Positions 50,658-57,642 of a stretch of DNA of 62,631 nt are shown piece by piece; position 1 is the first letter of the stretch; each line of letters starts with the position of its first letter. The notes below the pieces were generated by a model. It was not told where the DNA came from and did no database searches. It saw only the letters and a list, made by a program, of their open reading frames with translations. The stretch is taken from assembly GCF_002154505.1 (NCBI RefSeq), contig NZ_MUBM01000170.1, forward strand, positions 1 through 62,631. Direction: 5' to 3'. The translations under genes were made by a program, and so were the position numbers. Origin of the DNA: Streptomyces carpinensis (GTDB lineage Bacteria > Actinomycetota > Actinomycetes > Streptomycetales > Streptomycetaceae).

Positions 50658-51424
50658 GAATTGCTCCCAGTGGATCGTGCCGAGTTCAGCCCGGCGATGG
50701 TGTCGCCGAACGCGCGGTTCAGCAGGACGAGATCGATGCCGAGGCCCACGTAGTCGACAAGGCCGTCGGCGAACAGGCCGGCTGCGTACTCCGGCCGGCC
50801 GGAGTAGATACCGAGGGTGACGCCGTGCGCGGTCGTCACCTCGCGCAGGTACGCGATCGCCTCGCGCACGGGGCCGTCCTCCCAGTCGCCGCGTCCGGGC
50901 AGACCGTACGAGACGGCCAGGTCGGCCGGCCCGATGTAGACGGAGTCCAGGCCCGGGGTCGAGACGATCTCTTCGGCACGGTCGACGCCGGCCTTCGTCT
51001 CGATCTGGGCGATGGCGCACACCGCGCGGTTGCCGGCCTCGGTGTACGAGTCGCCGGGGTACAGCGCCGGCCTGGACGGACCCAGGCTGCGGTTCCCGAC
51101 CGGCGGGTACTTGGTGGCGGCGACCAGAGCCTCGGTCTGGGACCGGGACTCGACGGTGGGCGCGACGATGCCGCGGGCCCCGCTGTCGAGCAGCCGCAGG
51201 ATGGGGGCGGGATCCAGCGAGCCCACGCGCGCGTACGCGTAGGCGTTGTCCCGCGGAATCGAGCGCAGGATCCCGCATGCCGCCTCGAGCCCCAGCTCGC
51301 CGTGCTGGAGGTCGAGGACCACCCCGTCGTAGCCGGCTGCCGCTGCCCACTCGGGCATCGAGAACGAGGGGACCGACTGGTGGTACAGGACGGGGTTGGT
51401 GCCGCCGGGCGCTGCCTGCTTCAC
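50654..51424 (-). CDS. HpcH/HpaI-type aldolase
   Basis: This 256-aa class II aldolase family protein has WAAAAGYDGVVLDLQHGELG, the metal Glu region AIAQIETKAGVDRAEEI and VYIGPADLAVSYG. It would cleave 4-hydroxy-2-oxo acids to pyruvate and an aldehyde, the last step after the hydratase. The usual MhpE/MhpF aldolase-dehydrogenase pair is absent, so this unrelated aldolase appears to replace MhpE. The GTG at 51424 overlaps the stop of the SnoaL-like gene (GTGA). Confidence 0.87.
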   Translation of the reverse strand: MKQAAPGGTNPVLYHQSVPSFSMPEWAAAAGYDGVVLDLQHGELGLEAACGILRSIPRDNAYAYARVGSLDPAPILRLLDSGARGIVAPTVESRSQTEALVAATKYPPVGNRSLGPSRPALYPGDSYTEAGNRAVCAIAQIETKAGVDRAEEIVSTPGLDSVYIGPADLAVSYGLPGRGDWEDGPVREAIAYLREVTTAHGVTLGIYSGRPEYAAGLFADGLVDYVGLGIDLVLLNRAFGDTIAGLNSARSTGSNS

Positions 51425-51885
51425 TGCGCCGACCCTTCCCGCCCGGCCAGCCGCGCGGCGTGCGCCACGGCCGCCTTGCCGCCGAAGACCGGCACGATCT
51501 CGCGGCGGGCGAACCGCCATTGCCCGTCGACCTTCCGGTACCGCTCGCGGAACTCGCCGACGGAAGCGGGCTGCGTCTGCGGCTCGTTGGTGTCGCGGAA
51601 CGTCAGGTACTGCACCGTTCCTTCGACCTCCTCGCCGTCCCATACGAGGCGGATCCCGCCGATGAAGTGACGGCCGACGATGTCGGTCTGCTTGGCGCGC
51701 TTGGCACCCCAGGCCTTCATGGCCTCGCGGTCCATGCCACCCATCGGGCCGACCGAGACGCCGTCCTCGGTGTACAGCTCCCAGGTGGTGTCCGCCTGGT
51801 TGTGGTCGAGGCGGTAGAGCATCTCGGCGATGAGCTGCTCGATCTCGACGCGGGTGATGGCGTCGACGGGGCGGTAGTCGCTCAT
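51421..51885 (-). CDS. SnoaL-like (NTF2-fold) protein
   Basis: This 154-aa protein has an NTF2-like fold: VDAITRVEIEQLIAEMLYRL, DTTWELYTEDGVSVGPMGGM, HFIGGIRLVWDGEEVEGTVQ and YRKVDGQWRFARREIV. Such proteins act as isomerases, hydrolases or ring-hydroxylating beta subunits; without an alpha subunit here, an isomerase or accessory role in the ring-cleavage pathway is more likely. The ATG at 51885 follows GAAAGG. It sits between hydratase and aldolase with a 4-bp overlap to the latter. The exact reaction is unknown. Confidence 0.78.
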   Translation of the reverse strand: MSDYRPVDAITRVEIEQLIAEMLYRLDHNQADTTWELYTEDGVSVGPMGGMDREAMKAWGAKRAKQTDIVGRHFIGGIRLVWDGEEVEGTVQYLTFRDTNEPQTQPASVGEFRERYRKVDGQWRFARREIVPVFGGKAAVAHAARLAGREGSAQ

Positions 51886-51887
51886 GT

Positions 51888-52682
51888 TCAGCCTTTCGAA
51901 TCCGCGGTCGCGACGACGCGACCGAGTCCGGTGATGGTGGCGACGCACTCGACGTCGGCGGGCCACGGCTCGATGTAGCCGATGGACCCGGACAGCAGCA
52001 CCTCGCCGGCGCGCAGCGGCTCGCCGGTGCGGATCGCGGTCTCGGCCAGCCAGATCACCGCGTTGACCGGGTCCTCCAGCACGTTGCTGCCGACGCCTCG
52101 GGTGATCTCGGTGTCGCCGCCCGTGATGACCATCTCCACCTTGGTCAGGTCGACCTCGCCGTACGGGTGCTGCTCCTCGCCGAGGACGACGCCGCTGCAG
52201 CCGGCGTTGTCGGCGATGGTGTCGACGATCTGCCCGACCGAACCGTCGTAGCGGAAGTCGACGACCTCGAACGCGGGGGTCACGTAGTCGATCGCGGCCT
52301 CGACGGCCTCGCGGCTGGCCTCGAGGATGTCGCTCTTCAGCACGAACGCGACCTCGGCCTCGATCAGCAGGCGGTTGTACCTGGACAGCGGAAGGAGCGT
52401 TCCCGAGGCGTGCACCATGTCGTCGTGGATGATGCCGTAGTCGGGCTCGTCGATCCCCACGCGCTGCTGCACGAGGGGGTTGGTCAGGCCGACCTTGCGG
52501 CCCACCAGCTTCACGCCCAGCTCGCGCTCGCGGAGGGCGGCGAACTCGGCGGAGATCGCGTAGGCCGCGTCTAGATCGCGCTCGGGGAGCCGGGGGCTCA
52601 CGTACGGCACGGTGTACACGCCGCGCTTCGCTTCGAACAGCTCGCGCGCGATCTGGGTGATGGTCTCCTGAGTGACGCTCAC
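51888..52682 (-). CDS. mhpD: 2-oxopent-4-enoate hydratase
   Basis: This 264-aa FAH-superfamily hydratase has VGRKVGLTNPLVQQRVGIDE, PDYGIIHDDMVHASGTLLPL, the metal acids in NRLLIEAEVAFVLKSDI and FRYDGSVGQIVDTIADNAGC. MhpD/XylJ-type enzymes add water to 2-hydroxypenta-2,4-dienoate, giving 4-hydroxy-2-oxovalerate. The length fits the family. The GTG at 52682 has AAAGGA five bases upstream; an earlier GTG has none. It follows the C-C hydrolase gene, whose duplicated tail lies in the short gap. Confidence 0.92.
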   Translation of the reverse strand: MSVTQETITQIARELFEAKRGVYTVPYVSPRLPERDLDAAYAISAEFAALRERELGVKLVGRKVGLTNPLVQQRVGIDEPDYGIIHDDMVHASGTLLPLSRYNRLLIEAEVAFVLKSDILEASREAVEAAIDYVTPAFEVVDFRYDGSVGQIVDTIADNAGCSGVVLGEEQHPYGEVDLTKVEMVITGGDTEITRGVGSNVLEDPVNAVIWLAETAIRTGEPLRAGEVLLSGSIGYIEPWPADVECVATITGLGRVVATADSKG

Positions 52683-52694
52683 TCCGGTCCTTTC

Positions 52695-52743
52695 GTCAGG
52701 CATGCTTCTTCAGGAAGCCCGTCAGGCATGCTTCTTGAGGAAG
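52695..52743 (-). repeat. Duplicated 3' tail of the C-C hydrolase gene
   Basis: Two 23-bp copies (52695-52717 and 52721-52743), starting 26 bp apart and differing at one base, both encode FLKKHA on the minus strand. The true stop lies in the copy at 52721-52743; the other copy follows it as untranslated debris. A short tandem duplication of the gene end created it. Confidence 0.85.
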
Positions 52744-53606
52744 GCGACCGCCGCGGCGTTGAACTCCGCGGCTCCCTCCCACTGCGGCCAGTGCGCGGCG
52801 CCGCGGACGAGCAGGTACTCGCCGTCCGGGATCAGTCCGCACAGGCGCTCGCCCTCGGCCTCGTCGCCGGTCGGCTCGTTGTCGGTCCACACCATCAGGG
52901 CCGGGACCGGGACCGTCGCGAAGTCGTCGTCCGTGACCCGGTTGCGCCAGCGCCGCTCCGGCTCACGCAGGGCGGACACGTACGCCATGCTGAACCCGTC
53001 GCGGGCGTAGATCGCCTGGCGGACGCGTACGAGCTCGTCGGTGATGTTCTGCGGATCGTGGATCACGACCTGCAGGCGCTTCTTCACGTTGTCGAAGGTC
53101 GGCTCGCTCACCGCCTGGGCGCTCACCGACTGGGTCCTGTCCAGCTGCGGCTCCCCGACCACCCGCCCGCCCGGTGCGGACAGGATGACCGTGCGCAGGC
53201 GGTCGGGGTGCTTCGGTGCGAACTTCAGCGCGAGCCAGCCGCCGAGCGACTCACCGGCGAGGTGCACGCGCTCCAGCGCCAGTGCGTCGAGCAGGGCGAG
53301 CAGGTGCTCCTCGTAGTCGCGGATCTCGAGCGGATGGTCGGACAGCGAGGTGTATCCGTGGCCCGGGTAGTCGTAGCCGACCACCCGGAAACCGGCTTTC
53401 ACGAACGCGCGGACGTTCTGCGTCCACGCCTCGATGTGGCCGCTCGTGCCGCTGGCGAGCACGACCGTCTGCGCGTCGGGGGCTGCTCCGGCGATGTCGA
53501 GCACCCGGGTGCGGTAGCCGCCCGCGTCCACGTACCGCAGCGTGTGCTCCAGGTCCGCGATCTCTTCCCACAAGGTCGCGAAGTGAGTCTTCTCCGCCTG
53601 GCTCAT
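52722..53606 (-). CDS. mhpC: Meta-cleavage product C-C hydrolase (alpha/beta hydrolase)
   Basis: This 294-aa alpha/beta hydrolase has the oxyanion strand VVLASGTSGHIEAW, YDYPGHGYTSLSD, nucleophile Ser in LAGESLGGWLALKF, acid in MVWTDNEPTGDEAEG and His in VRGAAHWPQWEG. MhpC-type enzymes split the yellow ring-cleavage product into 2-hydroxypentadienoate and a dicarboxylic acid (succinate from phenylpropionate). The ATG at 53606 overlaps the dioxygenase stop (ATGA). HGTS in place of the usual HGSGPG oxyanion sequence is slightly unusual, so the preferred substrate may differ from that of E. coli MhpC. Confidence 0.87.
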   Translation of the reverse strand: MSQAEKTHFATLWEEIADLEHTLRYVDAGGYRTRVLDIAGAAPDAQTVVLASGTSGHIEAWTQNVRAFVKAGFRVVGYDYPGHGYTSLSDHPLEIRDYEEHLLALLDALALERVHLAGESLGGWLALKFAPKHPDRLRTVILSAPGGRVVGEPQLDRTQSVSAQAVSEPTFDNVKKRLQVVIHDPQNITDELVRVRQAIYARDGFSMAYVSALREPERRWRNRVTDDDFATVPVPALMVWTDNEPTGDEAEGERLCGLIPDGEYLLVRGAAHWPQWEGAAEFNAAAVAFLKKHA

Positions 53607-54538
53607 GCGGTCACCGCCGCCTGGATCGCGAAGCCGGCGCCCCACTTCTCGACCGCCCAGTAGCGGTCGACGGCGAAGCGGTAGGGGCCGGCGGTCGACA
53701 GCGCCGCGTAGGCGGCGATCCAGCTGCGCATCTCGTGCGCGGCCGAGCCGCCCTCCGCCATGAACCAGCCGTTCTCCCAGCCGTCGACCGGGCTCAGGTC
53801 GCCGGAGCGGAGCACATCGAGTACGAGCGTGTCCCACTCCTCGTTCAGCGGGTCGCTCGGCGCCTTGCCGTCGGCGATCGCCTGGATGCCCTTGACGATC
53901 ATCTGCTCACGCTCGTGCCGCTCCTCGGGTGAGGGCGCGTACGCGACCAGGCGCTCGTGCACGGTGCCGGGGGCACCGTCCCAGCGCGGAATCGGCGGGC
54001 TGTGGGAGATGCCTCCCGAGGCGAGGAACAGCACCTTCTTGTCCATGGCCTGGGCGGCCCGGCCGAACGCCTCGCCCATCAGGCGCACTCGCTGCATGGG
54101 GGAGAGCGGCAGGCCGATCGAGTTCACGAACACCGGCACGATCGGCTGAGTGAAGCCCTTCCCGAACACGAAGTCGAGCGGCTGGACCACGCCGTGGTCG
54201 ACCTTCATCCGCTCGCTGCGCCCGATGTCGATGCCCTCACCCAGCACCGCCGTGTGGAAGGCCCGGGCGGCGTCGCCGTCGACGGGGAGCGGCCCTGCGG
54301 TGGTGCCGTAGTCGCCGATGCCCTCGGCGACCGCACCGATCACCCACGGGGTGATCAGAGAGTAGAGCTGGCCGTTGAAGTGGTCGGGCCCGAACACCAC
54401 GACCAGGTCGGGGTCGTACTCGGCGACGAACCCCTTGACCTCGTCGATGGCGGCATTGATCTCGGCGAATGTCTCCCCGCCCGGGTCGACATTGCCGAAG
54501 GACGGCGCATGGGAGAGTGCTGCGACGGCCAGCGTCAT
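53603..54538 (-). CDS. mhpB: Extradiol dioxygenase, 2,3-dihydroxyphenylpropionate type
   Basis: This 311-aa class III (LigB-type) extradiol dioxygenase has the conserved start LAVAALSHAPSFG (first His ligand), VVFGPDHFNG, MKVDHGVVQPLDFVFG (His) and LASGGISHSPPI. It cleaves 2,3-dihydroxyphenylpropionate-type catechols next to the ring hydroxyls using Fe(II). Its length equals MhpB. The MFS transporter gene ends 53 bp upstream, and mhpC overlaps downstream, so it is the first catabolic enzyme of the operon. Confidence 0.93.
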   Translation of the reverse strand: MTLAVAALSHAPSFGNVDPGGETFAEINAAIDEVKGFVAEYDPDLVVVFGPDHFNGQLYSLITPWVIGAVAEGIGDYGTTAGPLPVDGDAARAFHTAVLGEGIDIGRSERMKVDHGVVQPLDFVFGKGFTQPIVPVFVNSIGLPLSPMQRVRLMGEAFGRAAQAMDKKVLFLASGGISHSPPIPRWDGAPGTVHERLVAYAPSPEERHEREQMIVKGIQAIADGKAPSDPLNEEWDTLVLDVLRSGDLSPVDGWENGWFMAEGGSAAHEMRSWIAAYAALSTAGPYRFAVDRYWAVEKWGAGFAIQAAVTA

Positions 54539-54591
54539 GGAGTGGCTCTCTTTCTCGAAAGCTGCGGATTTCGTGGAGTGGTGAACGGCTG

Positions 54592-55950
54592 CTACGCGGA
54601 CGTACCGGCGAGCACGGGCTGAGCGGCATCCGGTGCGTCGGAGCGGCGAAGGCCCAGGTGCAGGGCCAGGACGCAGACGCCGGCGACGAGCATGGGCAAC
54701 GCGAAGACGGTGAAGGCCGCCCCCATCCCCATGCCCGCGTCGAAGGCCGCGCCGCCGACGATCGGCGCCGCGATGCCGCCGAATCGGCCGGCGCCGATGA
54801 CGACACCGAAACCGGTCGAGCGGGCCAGCGTCGGATACAGCGTCGGGACGATCGCGTAGAAGGCGGCGGTGCCCGCGCAGACGAAGAACGACGCCAGGAA
54901 CAGGGTCCACCAGGCGGTCGGCATCCCCGGGCCGGCGATGCCGAACAGCGACAGGGAGGCGGTGGCCAGGACCAGGAAGATCGGGGTGAGGAAGCGGACG
55001 TTGAACTTGCCGCCGAGGTAGCCGAAGAGCACGTTGCCGAGGATGCCGCCGACGCTGAAGGAGGTGACGAGCTGCGAGGCGAGCGCCGGGTTGTGGTGGG
55101 CGTCCGCGACGGTGCTCGGCGCCCAGTTCGTCATGAAGTAGAAGCTGAGCATGTACGCGACGTACCCGACGATCATCAGCAGCGTGAAGAAGCCGGTCCG
55201 GCCGGTGAACACGGTGCGCAGCGAGCCCTTCGCCTTGACGCTCGTCGAGTCCGACTCCGGGAGCGCTTCGAGTGCTGGGCGGTGCATCTTCGTCAGGAGC
55301 GCGTTGAGCCGCTGCAGTGAGTCCGTGCGACGGCCCTCGGAGAGCCAGGCGAGCGATTCGGGGAGGAAGGCGAAGGTGGCGGCCGCGGCGATTGCGCTCA
55401 GGGCGAATCCGACCCACCAGCCCAGCTGCCAGCCGTGCGCACCCAGCATCGGGCCCACGATCATGGAGCCGAGCAGCCCGCCGATGTTGATCGCGGCGGC
55501 GTAGACGGCCATCACCAGTGAGTACACGCGCTTGCCCGTGTACTCGGCGAGGATGACGCCGGCCACGGCCACCAGGGAGCCGAGGCCGATGCCGGTGATG
55601 ATGCGGCTGACGACGAGGGGGCCGGTCCCGGTCTCCGGCGTGGCGAACGGGCCGATGAGCATGCCGATGGCGATGGTGACCGTGGAGATGACGCCCATCT
55701 TGCGTCGGCCGATGCGGTCGGCGAGCGGCGCGACGATGACCGAGCCGACGAGCATGCCGATCAGGGCTCCGGACATGACGAGTCCGAGCTGGGCCTTCGA
55801 CACCCCGAAGCCTTGCTCGAGGTAGGGCGCGGCGAACGAGGTCAGCGAGACGTCATAGCCATCGAGCACGACAAGGGCGACCGTGACGACGACGGCGCGG
55901 ATCTGGAGCCCGCTCATCTTCCCTTGGACGACTTGGTCGGTGACCTTCAT
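54592..55950 (-). CDS. MFS aromatic-acid transporter (AAHS type)
   Basis: This 452-aa protein has 12 predicted membrane helices and the MFS signatures VVLDGYDVSLTSFAAPYLEQ (helix 1 DGYD, typical of aromatic acid:H+ symporters) and PLADRIGRRKMG in the loop between helices 2 and 3. The second half has a shorter FGYLGGKFNVRF. AAHS transporters such as PcaK, BenK and MhpT import aromatic acids with protons. It is the promoter-proximal gene of the leftward operon, next to the TetR operator. It might also bring in benzoate, since benE is broken; this is speculation. Confidence 0.9.
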   Translation of the reverse strand: MKVTDQVVQGKMSGLQIRAVVVTVALVVLDGYDVSLTSFAAPYLEQGFGVSKAQLGLVMSGALIGMLVGSVIVAPLADRIGRRKMGVISTVTIAIGMLIGPFATPETGTGPLVVSRIITGIGLGSLVAVAGVILAEYTGKRVYSLVMAVYAAAINIGGLLGSMIVGPMLGAHGWQLGWWVGFALSAIAAAATFAFLPESLAWLSEGRRTDSLQRLNALLTKMHRPALEALPESDSTSVKAKGSLRTVFTGRTGFFTLLMIVGYVAYMLSFYFMTNWAPSTVADAHHNPALASQLVTSFSVGGILGNVLFGYLGGKFNVRFLTPIFLVLATASLSLFGIAGPGMPTAWWTLFLASFFVCAGTAAFYAIVPTLYPTLARSTGFGVVIGAGRFGGIAAPIVGGAAFDAGMGMGAAFTVFALPMLVAGVCVLALHLGLRRSDAPDAAQPVLAGTSA

Positions 55951-56042
55951 GGGTGGCCTCTCTGCGTCGAGGATCGCGCGGACCGGCGTCATTGCCGTCC
56001 GCGGAGTCGGGGGACCGCATCCTGGGCCGCGGCCACCTCGAG

Positions 56043-56070
56043 AACCTAGAATCTAGGTTCTAGGTTCTAG
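56043..56070. promoter_or_regulatory. CTAG-rich TetR operator
   Basis: A perfect inverted repeat AACCTAGA-A-TCTAGGTT (56043-56059) continues into further TTCTAGG direct repeats up to 56070. It lies in the 212-bp gap between the leftward mhp-type operon and the rightward tetR gene. Its shape (17-bp palindrome with odd centre) fits a TetR-family operator controlling both promoters. Confidence 0.8.
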
Positions 56071-56162
56071 GCTGGGGGTTACAGTGACCGGCGAGCACGG
56101 TCGGCGTCAAGAGTCGATGTGAGATTTGGTAGAACTGCAGTCCGGAGCAGCGAGGGGGATTG

Positions 56163-56798
56163 ATGGCCGCGAAACGGAAGGCTCACCGGGCTTCCGAGGG
56201 GTCCAAGCAGGCGATTCTCGAGGCCGTGCTGTCGCGGGCGGTCGAGGCCGGGTACGAGGGCACCACCATGGCCGATGTCGCACGCGCGTCCGGTCTGCCG
56301 ATCGGATCGGTCTACTGGCACTTCCAGAACAAGGAGCAACTCTTCGTCGAGTTGCTCGACTACTGCTTCGAGGTCTGGAAGCAGGCCAACGCGTCCGTCG
56401 GTGGCATGCGCGACCTGCTACGACACACCATCGGCCAGTCGGCGGCAGCCTCCGCCAGCCTGGCCGAGCCGGCCGCTGCGTTCTGGAGCATCGGCCTCGT
56501 CTTCGCGTTCGAGCGGCGCCTGGAGGACAACCTCGCACGGCAGCGGTACCTCGCCATCCGCAAGGAGATGTTCCAGTTCGTCACCTCCCAACTGCGGGCC
56601 TCGTACCCGGAGGTACCGGAGGATGTCGCAGCAGAGCTGGCGCACGACATGGCCGTCATGGGGCGCGCGCTCACCGACGGCTTCCGCGTGGCCGCGGCCG
56701 CCGGCGACGACACCGACTTCACCCGGTACGCCGAGCTCGCTGCCGACGCGCTCGAGTACCTGGTCGCCACCCGCCTGAAGGAGTACACGCATGCCTGA
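56163..56798 (+). CDS. TetR-family repressor of the mhp-type operon
   Basis: This 211-aa protein has an N-terminal helix-turn-helix (SKQAILEAVLSRAVEAGYEG, TTMADVARASGLPIGSVYWH, FQNKEQLFVELLDY) and a helical ligand domain. It diverges from the transporter-dioxygenase operon, with a CTAG palindrome between them, the typical layout of a local repressor released by a pathway substrate. The ATG at 56163 follows AGGGGG; a TTG one codon upstream is possible. The SDR gene overlaps its end by 8 bp, so both are co-transcribed. Confidence 0.92.
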   Translation: MAAKRKAHRASEGSKQAILEAVLSRAVEAGYEGTTMADVARASGLPIGSVYWHFQNKEQLFVELLDYCFEVWKQANASVGGMRDLLRHTIGQSAAASASLAEPAAAFWSIGLVFAFERRLEDNLARQRYLAIRKEMFQFVTSQLRASYPEVPEDVAAELAHDMAVMGRALTDGFRVAAAAGDDTDFTRYAELAADALEYLVATRLKEYTHA

Positions 56799-57519
56799 GA
56801 CCCCCACGCCCGCATCCGAGAAGGTCGCGATCGTCGTCGGTGGCGGATCCGGAATCGGCGCCGCGTGCGTGCGGGAGTTCGCCGCGAACGGCTACCGGGT
56901 GGTCGCGATGTCGCCGTCGGGTCGGGCCCGAGCCCTGGCCGAATCGCTCGGTGGTGCTGGGCTGGACGGCTCGAACACCAGCATCAAGGACCTTCGGGCG
57001 TGCGTCGACCTCGCGATGTCGCAGTACGGCCGGATCGACGCGGTCGTCAACAGCAGCGGTCACGCGGCACGCGGCCCGGTGCTCGAGATCACGGACGAGC
57101 AATGGTCCGAGGGCGTCGACCTCTACCTGCTGAACGTCGTGCGCATGGCCCGCCTCGTGACACCCCACCTGGTCGCCTCCGGCGGCGGCGCGATCGTCAA
57201 CATCTCCACCGCAGGCGTCTTCGAACCCGGCCCGATGTTCCCCGTCTCAGTAACGATGCGAGCGGCGCTCGCCTCCTTCACCAAGCTGTACGCCAACGAG
57301 TACGGCCCGCAGGGCATCCGGATGAACAACGTTCTCACCGGGCTGACCAAGGACGACCCTAGCGTGGTCCCGGCCGAGTGGACGAGCGGCATCCCGCTGC
57401 GCCGAGCGCAGAGCACCGCGGAGGCCGCTCGGATCGTACGCTTCCTGGCCGGCGAGGAGTCGGCCTACATGACGGGACAGAACCTCCGAGTCGACGGTGG
57501 AGAGACCAAGTCGGTCTGA
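56791..57519 (+). CDS. SDR-family protein lacking the catalytic Tyr and Lys
   Basis: This 242-aa Rossmann-fold protein has the cofactor motif VAIVVGGGSGIGAACVREFA, VNSSGHAARG in place of NNAG, and VNISTAGVFEPGPMFP. At the place of the catalytic YxxxK it has VSVTM, followed by RAALASFTKLYANEYG as in normal SDRs. So the Ser remains, but Tyr and Lys are replaced. It may bind NAD(P) and act without classical hydride transfer, or represent a divergent subfamily with other catalytic residues. It is co-transcribed with tetR and faces away from the catabolic operon. Confidence 0.82.
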   Translation: MPETPTPASEKVAIVVGGGSGIGAACVREFAANGYRVVAMSPSGRARALAESLGGAGLDGSNTSIKDLRACVDLAMSQYGRIDAVVNSSGHAARGPVLEITDEQWSEGVDLYLLNVVRMARLVTPHLVASGGGAIVNISTAGVFEPGPMFPVSVTMRAALASFTKLYANEYGPQGIRMNNVLTGLTKDDPSVVPAEWTSGIPLRRAQSTAEAARIVRFLAGEESAYMTGQNLRVDGGETKSV

Positions 57520-57642
57520 GGCGCACCGGCAGATTTTCCGCCACCGTACCTTGTATGCCGTCCGGGCCGGGCGGCGGGAAGGCCAACTGCACTCACGACG
57601 GCGCCCGTCCGGCCCGCGAGGGCCTGACAGTGTGTGAGGTGA

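Noticed and set aside
45414..50753. Very long plus-strand frames (639 and 626 codons) opposite the flavoprotein genes
   Set aside because: Both mirror class A monooxygenase genes with clear FAD motifs and lack ribosome-binding sites.
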